A DNA stretch of 64,000 nucleotides from Sutcliffiella horikoshii (GCF_002157855.1 NZ_CP020880.1:2108001-2172000); one strand, 5' to 3'. Counted from the first letter of the stretch, positions 16,419 through 24,794 are shown. The notes: generated by a model from the letters alone, not told the origin. Numbers and translations: made by a program.

Positions 16419-17432
16419 CTAATTTCCAAGTCCCAATTCTTCCAATAGCGCTTGCATTTCTTCATTCTCTTTTTTTAGAAATTCCTGATATTCCTCCCCT
16501 GTCATGAAAAGCTCATTCCAGCCGTATTTCTTTCTGATTTCATCCCAGGCAGCTGATTCGTTTAATTTTGAGAACTTATCTTCGTAATAGGCAACGGCCG
16601 CATCATCCATGTTGGATGGGCCAAAAAATCCTCTCCAGTTTACAAAGGTTTCATCTATTCCCTGTTCCTTGGCAGTTGGAAAATCAGAAAGGACCTCCCC
16701 CTCTAGACGCTCTTCAGCTGTTATGCCTAAAACCTTGATTTTCCCTGCTTTCACCTGCTCCACTGTTTCTGCAGTCCCAGCTGAATAGACATCTACACTT
16801 CCGTTAAGCAATGCCGTCAATGTTCCACCCTCTTGTTCGGATACATACTTGACCTTCGTGATGTCCACGCCTGCTGCTTTAGCAATTTTGACAAATTGTA
16901 TATGATCCATGCTCCCAGGAGAAGATACACCGATTACAGTGATACTTGCTGGATCTTCTTTCATGTCTTCAAATAACTCGTTTAAATTATCCCACTTGGC
17001 ATCAGCCCTTACGGCAAAAGCACCGTAATCCGCGATAACATTTGCCAGCGGAGTGAAATCTTTATACGTATTTTCAGATTGTCCATTAAGAGGGACTAGT
17101 AATAATGGTGGAGAAGAAACGAACAGATGGTGTGGATCTGCCTCTTTCTTCGCGATGTATGACCATGCAACTGCCCCGCCGCCACCTGGTTTATTGACAA
17201 CTGGCATTCTCTTATCAATCAATTCCTCTTGCTCAAATGTTTGAGCAACCATCCTGGCAGTTGTATCCCATCCCCCTCCTGCGCCGGCTGGTGCGACCAT
17301 TTCTATTGGTTTCTGAGGAGACCAGGTTCCATCTGCACTTGTTCCCCCTTGTGAGCTGGAGCAAGCTGCTGTCAAGGATAATAACACTGTTAATCCCATT
17401 GCACTTGCTTTGTTTTTCCACTTCATTTTCAT
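16419..17432 (-). CDS. tctC: tripartite tricarboxylate transporter solute-binding lipoprotein TctC
   Basis: The 337-residue protein has a lipoprotein signal ending LSLTAACSSS with the lipid-attached Cys at 24. The mature part is a Bug/TctC-type binding protein: KPIEMVAPAGAGGGWDTTAR at the N-terminus, PVVNKPGGGGAVAW, then TVIGVSSPGSMDHIQF. It captures a carboxylate outside the membrane and delivers it to TctAB. It is the first gene of tctCBA. Its upstream region contains a perfect cre site and tandem TTTTGTTCA repeats, so glucose repression plus CitT-like activation is likely. Confidence 0.92.
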   Translation of the reverse strand: MKMKWKNKASAMGLTVLLSLTAACSSSQGGTSADGTWSPQKPIEMVAPAGAGGGWDTTARMVAQTFEQEELIDKRMPVVNKPGGGGAVAWSYIAKKEADPHHLFVSSPPLLLVPLNGQSENTYKDFTPLANVIADYGAFAVRADAKWDNLNELFEDMKEDPASITVIGVSSPGSMDHIQFVKIAKAAGVDITKVKYVSEQEGGTLTALLNGSVDVYSAGTAETVEQVKAGKIKVLGITAEERLEGEVLSDFPTAKEQGIDETFVNWRGFFGPSNMDDAAVAYYEDKFSKLNESAAWDEIRKKYGWNELFMTGEEYQEFLKKENEEMQALLEELGLGN

Positions 17433-17487
17433 CTAAATACTCCCCTTTGCTTATGTCTTGTATGTAATTGTAAAGAAAATTCTTATA

Positions 17488-17501
17488 AATGTAACCGTTT
17501 A
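17488..17501. promoter_or_regulatory. CcpA binding site (cre) upstream of tctC
   Basis: TGTAACCGTTTACA fits the cre consensus TGWAANCGNTNWCA at every position and lies 56 bp before the tctC start. This predicts carbon catabolite repression of tctCBA, as is known for B. subtilis citM. Confidence 0.7.
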
Positions 17502-17532
17502 CAAAATAAGCGATATAAAAGATTTATTGGTT

Positions 17533-17552
17533 ATTTTGTTCATTTTGTTCAC
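17533..17552. promoter_or_regulatory. tandem TTTTGTTCA repeats, candidate CitT-like binding site
   Basis: TTTTGTTCAT is followed immediately by TTTTGTTCAC, two direct repeats at exactly one helical turn, about 100 bp upstream of tctC. Direct repeats on one DNA face upstream of a cre-containing promoter suit a CitT-family activator. The assignment is inferred. Confidence 0.4.
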
Positions 17553-17571
17553 GAGACGGTTGGCAAATTTT

Positions 17572-17617
17572 CAAAAAAAAGAGGCAGTCCTTAGGAATTT
17601 CCTATTAGGACGACCTC
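17572..17617 (-). terminator. terminator of the citST-NUDIX operon
   Basis: Arms GAGG-GTCCT and AGGAC-CCTC form a hairpin at 17581-17617 directly after the NUDIX stop codon, followed by eight T on the minus strand. It separates citST-NUDIX from tctCBA as transcription units. Confidence 0.8.
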
Positions 17618-17618
17618 A

Positions 17619-18227
17619 TCATTTTGTTAATGCAGCCAATGTTTCCTTGTAAAAAGTATCGCTGTGTGGAACAAACGTTTTTTTATCCACTCTTATAGTA
17701 ACCTTGCTTCTTTCGCCGTCAGCAATTTCCTTTATCCCTTCCATAACGACATATGTCTTATTTTCAAACCATAGTTGGTAAAAGTCTTCTAAAGGAACCA
17801 TAAAAATCCCGCTAACCTCTGCTGATTGCAGTGTAAAAGACTCAAATGGTATGTACCTCTTTAACAGAAAAACATTGGCATGCTCTCTATCGATAAAACC
17901 TTCTAATTCTTTTTCGTAAGGGATGACACCCAGGTAAGACAGTTCCTCCAGGGCAACTTTGATTCCTATTTCCTCTTCTACCTCTCGGATTCCATCTTCC
18001 ACGTTTTCATGTGATAACAGATGTCCTGCCGCGGTGATATCCAATAAGCCTGGATAATCCTTTTTGTCCTTGCTTCTCAGTTGAAAATAAAGGTATTCTT
18101 TCCCGTCTATCATAGCCTTTATCCAGCAGTGAAAAGTCTCGTGCCAATGTCCCTTAAGATGTACTTCCTCTCTTGATGCAGTTCCCAAGTATTTTCTATC
18201 TTTGTTGAAGATCTTTAATTGTTCCAT
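17619..18227 (-). CDS. NUDIX hydrolase
   Basis: The 202-residue protein contains a NUDIX box at 68-89 (GHLLSHE...REVEEEIGI), which fits G-x5-E-x7-R-E-U-x-E-E-x-G-U. The N-terminal HLKGHWHETFHCWI resembles the isopentenyl-diphosphate-isomerase-like and YfcD-like NUDIX subgroup. Such enzymes cleave a nucleoside diphosphate linked to another group, with Mg2+ bound by the box Glu residues; the substrate is not predictable. It starts 5 bp after the citT-like gene and ends at a terminator, so it belongs to the sensor operon rather than to the transporter operon. No role in carboxylate use is known to me. Confidence 0.85.
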   Translation of the reverse strand: MEQLKIFNKDRKYLGTASREEVHLKGHWHETFHCWIKAMIDGKEYLYFQLRSKDKKDYPGLLDITAAGHLLSHENVEDGIREVEEEIGIKVALEELSYLGVIPYEKELEGFIDREHANVFLLKRYIPFESFTLQSAEVSGIFMVPLEDFYQLWFENKTYVVMEGIKEIADGERSKVTIRVDKKTFVPHSDTFYKETLAALTK

Positions 18228-18231
18228 GGTC

Positions 18232-18921
18232 TCATTTTCCTATCCGATAGTATTTTCTTTCAGGTCTGCCTACCATGCCATATTCTAACGAAGCTTTTGC
18301 TTTTTCAAGAGAAATCAAGTACTCAAGATACCGCCTTGCTGTCGTCCTAGATGCTCCCATCCGTTCGCCCATTTGCTCGGCTGTCCATCCTCCTTGGTAA
18401 TCGCTAGCTAGGAGTCCTTCCACTTTTTCCAATGTTAATTGGTCAATGCCTTTAGGATGAGAATCATTCGGTTTTTCTTTTTCCTTCAACCCATTTTTAT
18501 GTAAAAACTCATCTATTACTGCTTGATTATAAGAATCATGATCTTGTATGAAAGCCTTTCTCTCAAGATATGTTTTTATTGCCTGCTGAAACCTATCAAA
18601 CGTTACGGGTTTGATTAAGTAATCAACCACTCCATACTTCAAAGCCGCTTCTACCACTTCTTTTTCCGTTGCTGCAGTTATCATGATGATGTCCACCTCG
18701 GGGAATTTCTCGCGGATAAGCGGTAGCAGAGAAACTCCGCATTCATCCGGCATGTAATTATCCATTAGGATAAGATCGGTTTCGCCTTTTGCAAGGTGAT
18801 CCATCGTTTGCGAAGCATTTAGAGCTTTATTTACAGCCCTTACTCCTTCAACCTTTTCTAAAAATTGCTCATGAATGCTCGCAACCCGAAAATCATCTTC
18901 TGCTATCGCAACGTTTATCAT
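18232..18921 (-). CDS. citT: CitT-like response regulator
   Basis: The start is ATG at 18921 behind AGGGGTG; the in-frame GTG at 18930 forms part of that ribosome site. The 229-residue protein has a receiver domain with acidic pocket EDD at 8-10, phosphorylated Asp at 54 (LILMDNYMP) and the conserved Lys in YLIKPVTF. A C-terminal helix-turn-helix follows (TAEQMGERMGASRTTARRYL) of the CitB/DctR class. It would receive phosphate from the adjacent CitS-like kinase and activate carboxylate uptake genes, most simply tctCBA 800 bp downstream. The gene symbol is by similarity to B. subtilis CitT. Confidence 0.85.
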   Translation of the reverse strand: MINVAIAEDDFRVASIHEQFLEKVEGVRAVNKALNASQTMDHLAKGETDLILMDNYMPDECGVSLLPLIREKFPEVDIIMITAATEKEVVEAALKYGVVDYLIKPVTFDRFQQAIKTYLERKAFIQDHDSYNQAVIDEFLHKNGLKEKEKPNDSHPKGIDQLTLEKVEGLLASDYQGGWTAEQMGERMGASRTTARRYLEYLISLEKAKASLEYGMVGRPERKYYRIGK

Positions 18922-18932
18922 TTCTGTCACCC

Positions 18933-20531
18933 CTATAGGTAGTTTTTAGGGAGGTATACGGTGAACACCGTGGTATTGACCGGGGTTCTTTGTACTTCTA
19001 CCGTTCCTTCTAGCTGTTCGACCTCCTTCTTCACAATAGCAAGGCCGAATCCCCTTGGCTGATCAGCTTGTTTGGTAGTATATCCCTTCCTGAAAATCAA
19101 ATCTATTGTTCCAACTGGAAAACCTGGTCCATTATCACTTATTTCCAAAATTAAATCGTTTCCATAGTCAATAGCGGAAAAAGATACCATTCCATCCTCT
19201 TTTTCCTCTACTGCATCCAACGCATTATCTAGCAAATTACCAATAATGGCCACTAAACTAGAAAACTTTATATTAGAAGGTAAAACCTGGACTGAACTTT
19301 CCTCATCAAGTTGGAGAAGTTTCTTCCTTTCTGATGCGACAGCAAGCTTCCCAAGCAAGATGGCCTGAAGTTTTTCATCCTTTATCTTTTCAAATATGAT
19401 ATCATTTTGTGCCTGATTAATCCTATACTCTTTCTGGATCCAGTCTAAAGCTTCTTGAAATTTCCCTAACTCTAGCATTCCTGATATGACATAAAGCTTG
19501 TTTGTGAATTCATGGGTCTGAGCTCGCAACTCCTCCGAATATTTCTTTACTTCTGCCAGAGTGTGAAGCAACTTTTTCATATCTGTTTTGTCCCGAAAGC
19601 TGGATACTACTCCTACCACGGTTTCTTTTTCTTTTATAGGAATCCTGTTTACGATAATGTCTTTATCAGATAAATAGATTTCTTTGTTCTCTTGTGCGTG
19701 CCCTGTTCGAGCGACTTCCATAATATCGGTATCAGGTACGATGTCTGTGATTTGTTTATGTAACAATTCTTTTTCCCGCAGGTCTAAAATATCAAGAGCT
19801 GAAGGGTTAACCATCGTAATGTTCCCATTAGAATCAACGGCAATGATTCCTTCCTTGACGGATTCCAGGATGGCATTTCTTTCCCTGTACAAGGAAGCGA
19901 TTTCATGGGGTTCCAGATCAAGAATATCTTTTCGAATGTTCCTGGCTAGCAAATATCCTCCCACCACTCCGATATTTATTGTCAACAGAGCAATCAACGA
20001 TATTTCAGCCAATTTTTCTTCCATCCGGCTTTTTAAATTTTCCATGAGAAAACCGACCGATACAACCCCAATAACCATTCCATCCTCTGAAACAATAGGC
20101 GCTTTCCCTCTGATTGATAAACCTAGTGAACCTGTCGCTTCGGATATATAAGCTTTTCCATCTTCCAAAGCCCTTATATTATCTCCCCCTACCATCTGTT
20201 TTCCGATTTTATCGAAATCAGGATGCGTATAGCGAAGTCCTTGATTATTCCCAATCACCACAAATTGAGCGTCTATCTCCTGCTGAATTTTTAATGTCAA
20301 TGGCTGGAGCGTTGTACTTGGATTTTTCGATCCCATTGCTTCTTGTACCTCTGGCATGTAAGAAATCGTCTTAGCTATTTGGAGAGCTCGCTTACCGGTA
20401 TTCGCTTTAAGCTCTTTCATCTCTAAGTAAAAAAACACACCGCATATTAATACTATAATGCCGATAAGTAACGTCACAATGAGGATGATTAGCTTTGTTT
20501 GCAGCCGTAAGGGCTTTTTATTTAGTCTCAT
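18933..20531 (-). CDS. citS: CitS/DcuS-family sensor histidine kinase
   Basis: The 532-residue kinase has a first membrane helix at about 12-34, an extracellular single-Cache/PASTA-like ligand domain to about 172, a second helix at about 175-195, and a cytoplasmic PAS domain (about 210-300). The phosphoacceptor region is ELRAQTHEFTNKLYVISG, and the ATPase domain has NLLDNALDA, DNGPGFP and GFGLAIVKKEV. This is the layout of citrate/dicarboxylate sensors CitA, DcuS and B. subtilis CitS. It probably senses an external carboxylate and controls tctCBA through the partner regulator. It is first in the citS-citT-NUDIX operon. Confidence 0.88.
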   Translation of the reverse strand: MRLNKKPLRLQTKLIILIVTLLIGIIVLICGVFFYLEMKELKANTGKRALQIAKTISYMPEVQEAMGSKNPSTTLQPLTLKIQQEIDAQFVVIGNNQGLRYTHPDFDKIGKQMVGGDNIRALEDGKAYISEATGSLGLSIRGKAPIVSEDGMVIGVVSVGFLMENLKSRMEEKLAEISLIALLTINIGVVGGYLLARNIRKDILDLEPHEIASLYRERNAILESVKEGIIAVDSNGNITMVNPSALDILDLREKELLHKQITDIVPDTDIMEVARTGHAQENKEIYLSDKDIIVNRIPIKEKETVVGVVSSFRDKTDMKKLLHTLAEVKKYSEELRAQTHEFTNKLYVISGMLELGKFQEALDWIQKEYRINQAQNDIIFEKIKDEKLQAILLGKLAVASERKKLLQLDEESSVQVLPSNIKFSSLVAIIGNLLDNALDAVEEKEDGMVSFSAIDYGNDLILEISDNGPGFPVGTIDLIFRKGYTTKQADQPRGFGLAIVKKEVEQLEGTVEVQRTPVNTTVFTVYLPKNYL

Positions 20532-20607
20532 TCAGATCACCCCTCGAGTTCCTATTATTTTATAATAATTGAATTTATTATTCTATGAATTTTGATATTT
20601 AGTGTTT

Positions 20608-20738
20608 GGGAAATAATTTCTTGCGATAAACCACTTAAGTTTTAGTGGAATAATAACGGATTTAAGTGGTTTGTTTTTATCATTCTTCTAGAATAATAAC
20701 GTTTTCACTATAAGAAAACTTTTTCAATATTATTTCCC
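20608..20738. repeat. nested inverted-repeat element, ~131 bp
   Basis: Perfect 10-bp arms GGGAAATAAT (20608-20617) and ATTATTTCCC (20729-20738) enclose a second inverted repeat, AAACCACTTAA / TTAAGTGGTTT, near 20628-20672. They also enclose a hairpin, GTTTTC/GAAAAC, near 20701-20719, and a doubled GAATAATAACG. It holds no open frame and lies between citS and the thiosulfate-type transporter gene. A miniature inverted-repeat element or a folded RNA are both possible; no clear target duplication is visible. Confidence 0.4.
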
Positions 20739-20755
20739 GCTCCTTTTTTTACGCA

Positions 20756-20787
20756 AAAAAAAGCGACCCGTTTATCGAGTCGCTTAT
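20756..20787 (-). terminator. terminator of the YeeE/YedE transporter gene
   Basis: AAGCGACTCG / CGGGTCGCTT hairpin followed by a run of eight T on the minus strand, 6 bp after the stop codon. Confidence 0.85.
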
Positions 20788-20792
20788 AATCG

Positions 20793-22055
20793 TTAACAAA
20801 CTGAATCTGTGGGCTTAGGGTTCTTTAAGCCGAATAATGGTCTAATAAATAAAGCCAGTAGTGTCCCAAGTATAGCCATTACCATCCATACCCAACCGTG
20901 TAAACTGAAGGATGCGATTCCTCCAAAGTATGCTCCAATATTACAACCAAAGGCAAGTCTCGCACCGTAGCCCATTAATAAACCACCAATAATGGAAGCC
21001 CCTGCAATGCCAGGTTTGATTTTCCTGGGTTTAAAAGTACCTTGTGCACTTGCTGCAATAAATGCTCCTAAAATGATTCCAAAGTTCATCACACTAGTGG
21101 AATCAGCCAGGACCGACTGAGTTAAAGCTTCTCCGTTTGCTCCGGTAAAATATCCCCAACTGGAAACATCTATACCTACCAACATTAATGCCTTCCCTCC
21201 CCAAAGGGCGAATGCAGAAGTAATGCCCCAAGGGTTTCCTCGTACTGCCAATGTAAGGGCGTTTAGAAGTGCCAAAATGATAGCAGCCGCAAATAATGGC
21301 CAAGAACCTCGAAGCACCTTTTTCCAACCTGTTGTGGTCGCCAACGGTTTCATACTTGGCGGGTTTTTTCGCTTAGCTATTTGGACTGTTATCCAATAAA
21401 TGCCCGCAAATAGTGCCATCTGAACCGCCCAGCCGCCAAAGAACCCAAGCCCAGTCGATTCCGCAATGGAAATTGGCGGAAGTGCCGGCGTATCTTCCAT
21501 CCAAAACGTAAAGTGGTAAGCGCCAATGACAGATCCAACGATGAACGATATTAGTGTCAGGATCATTGATGAGGAACCTCCTCCGACCGAGTAAAGTGTT
21601 CCAGATGCGCAACCACTTCCGAGCTGCATCCCAATACCAAACATGAATGCACCGACTAATACACTAATCCCTACAGGTGATACATACCCTGTTGGTGTAC
21701 TACCAGTAAAACTGAAGCCAGTACTTAAAATGATGGCAAACAGTGTAGTTGCGACTGCCAGCATCACCATGTGCGCCTGCAGCCCCTGTACATTACCTAC
21801 AGACATCAAGCGCCGGAAAGCAGACGTGAAGCCAAATCGTGCATGCAGTAGTGTTACACCTAGCGCCAAGCCAATCATATATAAAGTCCCTTGAATCAAA
21901 TCTGTTGTGGCGACAATGATTATTAAAAGTATAATGCTTGCTAGTACGCCAATCGTTAAGAAAGGTTTTTGAATCGGATTCAATTTCGCAACAATAGTGG
22001 TTGGTTGCCTTTCAGGTTGAAAAGTATTATAAGTTGTTTCTGCCAATTCAATCAC
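20793..22055 (-). CDS. YeeE/YedE (TsuA-type) thiosulfate or sulfur-compound transporter
   Basis: The 420-residue protein has about ten membrane helices in two related halves. The conserved Cys motifs of the YeeE/YedE family are visible: GMQLGSGCASGTLYSVGGG and YGARLAFGCNIGAYFGG, with a further Cys as the final residue. In the structurally known member TsuA, conserved Cys residues pass thiosulfate through the pore. The substrate here could be thiosulfate or a related persulfide carrier. No TsuB/TusA-like partner is adjacent. It is monocistronic and diverges from the SatD-like gene. Confidence 0.85.
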   Translation of the reverse strand: MIELAETTYNTFQPERQPTTIVAKLNPIQKPFLTIGVLASIILLIIIVATTDLIQGTLYMIGLALGVTLLHARFGFTSAFRRLMSVGNVQGLQAHMVMLAVATTLFAIILSTGFSFTGSTPTGYVSPVGISVLVGAFMFGIGMQLGSGCASGTLYSVGGGSSSMILTLISFIVGSVIGAYHFTFWMEDTPALPPISIAESTGLGFFGGWAVQMALFAGIYWITVQIAKRKNPPSMKPLATTTGWKKVLRGSWPLFAAAIILALLNALTLAVRGNPWGITSAFALWGGKALMLVGIDVSSWGYFTGANGEALTQSVLADSTSVMNFGIILGAFIAASAQGTFKPRKIKPGIAGASIIGGLLMGYGARLAFGCNIGAYFGGIASFSLHGWVWMVMAILGTLLALFIRPLFGLKNPKPTDSVC

Positions 22056-22185
22056 ACCTTTTCATATTGTTTTTATCGGGATTATTTGTTGTTCACATGA
22101 TAACTTCTTTGCATCCTCTTGTAAACCTTTCTGCTTGTATTCTATATTTCTCTAAAAGTTTGACTTTTTCATCTACTTATCTATA

Positions 22186-22244
22186 ATTCGATTAATCTAT
22201 CGAAATCTATGTAAGTTGATTATTTAGTCGAATTGGATTAAACT
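22186..22244 (+). promoter_or_regulatory. promoter and palindromic operator of the SatD-like gene
   Basis: TTGATT (22216-22221) and TAAACT (22239-22244) are 17 bp apart. TTCGAT-N6-ATCGAA (22187-22204) is a perfect inverted repeat, and AATTCGATTA (22186-) has an inverted partner TAGTCGAATT (22225-22234) between the -35 and -10. Overlap with the promoter suggests repression, perhaps by the HTH of the encoded protein itself. Confidence 0.45.
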
Positions 22245-22278
22245 AATGTGGTATTCTTTTTGGAAGGAGTGAGAAAAG

Positions 22279-23025
22279 ATGAAGCACCCAATTTCCATTT
22301 TTATGATGGATGTGACAAACTCATCAAAGAATTGGGATGAAATAACGTCTTATTTAGGAGAAATGGAAGGCTTTGTGAAAAGATGGACGAGAGGCCTGCC
22401 CCACGCACAAGTTAAACACCGACTGGGAGATGAAATTGTCGGGCTTTTTGATCATTACTCTACCGCATATACAGTGGCATATTATATTAGCCAAATTTGG
22501 AAATACAAAGAACAGCCTCCATACTTCGGAATTACTTTTGGAACAGTTGATACCAGCTTACAGCAAATTGATTTAGATAAATGGAATCATCCGTTAATGC
22601 GTCAGGCAAGGCTCGCTAATGAAAAAATAAAGCACTCTTCCCAGCGTTCATCCATGTTGTTGCTCCCAGGTGAGGAATCTATGGAAAACTCGTCTTTAGA
22701 AATGGCCAATTTGCTCCTATCCTATCAGCATAAATTCATGAGTGAACAAACGTCCTTGCAACAATTAATATCCAGGTTGTATGCCGTCCTTGATGAGCAA
22801 AAAGCCATAGCAAGGCTAGTAAATAAGTCGCCTTCTACGATCTCGAGTCACTATAAGAAAGGGAATTGTGAGATAATATTAAATACCTTATACACACTCC
22901 AAGAAACCTTGGACAAGTTAGAAGCAAACAGCTTTGGAAACCAACCGCATAATATTACGAAAGAGTTAACCCAAACCATTAAAAATGAGCTTCATAAAAA
23001 TATCGATGCGATCATTTCTATATGA
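22279..23025 (+). CDS. SatD-family protein: cyclase-fold-like domain plus HTH
   Basis: The 248-residue protein matches the SatD family, which usually sits next to a DUF3307 gene, as here. Its N-terminal 150 residues look like a class III nucleotide-cyclase or GGDEF-type fold: IFMMDVTNSSKNW with Asp at 11, RLGDEIVGLF with GDE at 50-52, and a YFGITFGTVD strand. The metal-binding and base-recognition residues of active cyclases are not all evident, so a binding rather than catalytic role is likely. Residues about 165-205 form an HTH (EQKAIARLVNKSPSTISSHY). GGAAGGAGTG precedes the ATG. It was named for secretion and acid tolerance in streptococci; the mechanism is unknown. Confidence 0.65.
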   Translation: MKHPISIFMMDVTNSSKNWDEITSYLGEMEGFVKRWTRGLPHAQVKHRLGDEIVGLFDHYSTAYTVAYYISQIWKYKEQPPYFGITFGTVDTSLQQIDLDKWNHPLMRQARLANEKIKHSSQRSSMLLLPGEESMENSSLEMANLLLSYQHKFMSEQTSLQQLISRLYAVLDEQKAIARLVNKSPSTISSHYKKGNCEIILNTLYTLQETLDKLEANSFGNQPHNITKELTQTIKNELHKNIDAIISI

Positions 23026-23050
23026 ATATATATAGCAAGGAGCGTTTGAA

Positions 23051-23923
23051 ATGATAATTCTTTCCCTTATCTTAGGCCATTTAATTGCCGATTTTTATTT
23101 TCAGACAGAGCACATGGTGAAGGAAAAACGGAAGTTCTTAAAGCTCCATTTATTTCATCATGCGGCTGTCATGTTTATTACTCTCCTCCTCATTTATTTC
23201 TATCAAGGAAACGATTTTTTTATAGAGGTGTTGGGCCCAACCATTCTCTTAGTCGTGGTCCACGGCGTCTTAGACTATCTGAAGATTACCTTACAGAAAA
23301 AAACAGATAAATTAATACAGAAAAACGCCTGGAATCTTGGACTATTTATCGTAGATCAACTATTGCATATGATTACTATATTGGCAGTATGCTATTTTAC
23401 TTTACAGGTAGATTTACAGGCTATGATTGATACTATTTTATTACTACTTAACTTAAAAGAAGGCATACGACCAGAGCTTGGTTTGTTGGAAGGTCTCTTA
23501 TTTCTAATAATTATGTTGATACTATGTACAACTGTGACAGGCCACCTAATAAGAATTATGCTTGGTTCCCTCACTAAACATATTTCCCTTTTTGAAGGCA
23601 AATACACTTTAAAAGATCTTGCCATCAGTCCCAATAGTGAAAAAAACATGTCAGAAGAATATACATATATGGTGATGAAACACCAAGACCTTTCAAGAGG
23701 AAAAGTAATCGGCTATCTGGAACGTCTATTGGTGGTGGCTTTAATATTGATGGGTTCTTTTTCTGCAGTTGGATTTATTGTCGCAGCCAAGTCCCTTACA
23801 CGATTCAAACAGATGGATGACCGCGATTGGGCGGAGTATTTTTTACTGGGGACACTAACTTCCTTTCTTTTTGCGATCATTTACGGCGTATTATTAAAAA
23901 TAGTATTCTTCGGTTCTTACTAG
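23051..23923 (+). CDS. DUF3307 family membrane protein
   Basis: The 290-residue protein has about seven membrane segments. It opens with ILSLILGHLIADFYFQTEHM, the signature of DUF3307, including the acidic residue and His in the first helix, and continues with HHAAVMFITLLLIYF. It is 25 bp downstream of the SatD-like gene and the pairing is conserved in Firmicutes, so the two probably act together, with the SatD-like protein as cytoplasmic sensor or regulator. Transport substrate or enzymatic role is unknown. AAGGAGCG precedes the ATG. Confidence 0.75.
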   Translation: MIILSLILGHLIADFYFQTEHMVKEKRKFLKLHLFHHAAVMFITLLLIYFYQGNDFFIEVLGPTILLVVVHGVLDYLKITLQKKTDKLIQKNAWNLGLFIVDQLLHMITILAVCYFTLQVDLQAMIDTILLLLNLKEGIRPELGLLEGLLFLIIMLILCTTVTGHLIRIMLGSLTKHISLFEGKYTLKDLAISPNSEKNMSEEYTYMVMKHQDLSRGKVIGYLERLLVVALILMGSFSAVGFIVAAKSLTRFKQMDDRDWAEYFLLGTLTSFLFAIIYGVLLKIVFFGSY

Positions 23924-24030
23924 CAGATTAATTTCGGGATTAATAGATTCGAAAAAAATAATAGAAAGAAGGTATATACCCTGTCCGATTCTATCATCTC
24001 TCATAAGATAGAAACAAAGGGGGTGACAAC

Positions 24031-24171
24031 ATGTTGCGTTATTACCGTTATGTCACAAGATTAGGTGAAAACCTGATCGAAGAGGGCGAAGATTACTTGG
24101 AAAGACGAATTCAACTGGCCAAGAGAGTGATCAAAAGAGTAGCCCGCCGCTTGGATGATTTGAATGACTGA
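24031..24171 (+). CDS. small basic/acidic helical protein (46 aa), unknown
   Basis: I translated this directly: it begins MLRYYRYVTRLGENLIEEGE and ends RLDDLND. It is 46 residues, probably one long amphipathic helix with mixed charge. AAAGGGGGTGA lies seven bases before the ATG and a terminator follows, so it looks like a real short gene. I do not recognise the family. Similar short charged proteins in Bacillus are often sporulation products, but nothing here proves that. Confidence 0.55.
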   Translation: MLRYYRYVTRLGENLIEEGEDYLERRIQLAKRVIKRVARRLDDLND

Positions 24172-24210
24172 TAATATTCAGCCCTTCAGATGATGTTCAG
24201 ATTTGCATGG

Positions 24211-24240
24211 AAAACAGCACCTACATTTTAGGTGCTGCTT
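24211..24240. terminator. bidirectional terminator
   Basis: CAGCACCTA / TAGGTGCTG hairpin with A-rich and T-rich flanks between the 46-aa gene and the convergent cupin gene. Confidence 0.8.
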
Positions 24241-24245
24241 TCACG

Positions 24246-24794
24246 TTACATATATTCTTCAGCAGCTTCCGCATCTGCTTTTGTAGGATGAACCGTACCA
24301 AAAGGATGATTTGGCGGCGCGTAAATAGAGTAAAGTTTCAGTGGAACATTTCCAGTGTTGGTCAAGTTATGCCAAGTACCGGCAGGAATCACGATCGCAT
24401 AGTCGTCTGAAACCATTTTCTCAAACGTAAATTCATTTTTATTTTTCCCCATTTGAATGATTCCCTGCCCTTGTTCCAAACGCAGGAACTGATCAACATC
24501 TGGATGCATTTCTAATCCAATATCTTCACCAGGGTTTAAGCTCATTAACGTAATCTGAAACTGTGACCCCGTCCATAATGCAGTGCGGAAATTATTGTTT
24601 TGCAAAGTGGCTTCATTAATATCTTCTGCAAATGGATTTGGTCCATAGTCCTTTAATTCGATTGCTCTTAAGTTGTTTTGCAAGTAATAAGTATTATTCG
24701 TGTTTGGATATGGCCAGTAACTGTTTCTCATATAGTTGTAAGCATATGGATTCACAGTATAAGGATATGGATAATTATTTGGAGGATAATACAT
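24246..24794 (-). CDS. cupin-domain protein with Pro/Tyr/Asn-rich N-terminus
   Basis: The 182-residue protein has an N-terminal 35-residue stretch rich in Tyr, Pro and Asn (MYYPPNNYPYPYTVNPYAYN). A single cupin barrel follows, with metal motifs PGEDIGLEMHPDVDQFLRLEQG and PAGTWHNLTN. It resembles B. subtilis YrkC. The Tyr/Pro-rich head is like that of spore-coat proteins. Cupins of this form bind a metal through the His and Glu/Asp residues; enzyme activity is unknown. AAGGAGATG precedes the ATG. It is alone between two terminator-like hairpins. Confidence 0.75.
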   Translation of the reverse strand: MYYPPNNYPYPYTVNPYAYNYMRNSYWPYPNTNNTYYLQNNLRAIELKDYGPNPFAEDINEATLQNNNFRTALWTGSQFQITLMSLNPGEDIGLEMHPDVDQFLRLEQGQGIIQMGKNKNEFTFEKMVSDDYAIVIPAGTWHNLTNTGNVPLKLYSIYAPPNHPFGTVHPTKADAEAAEEYM

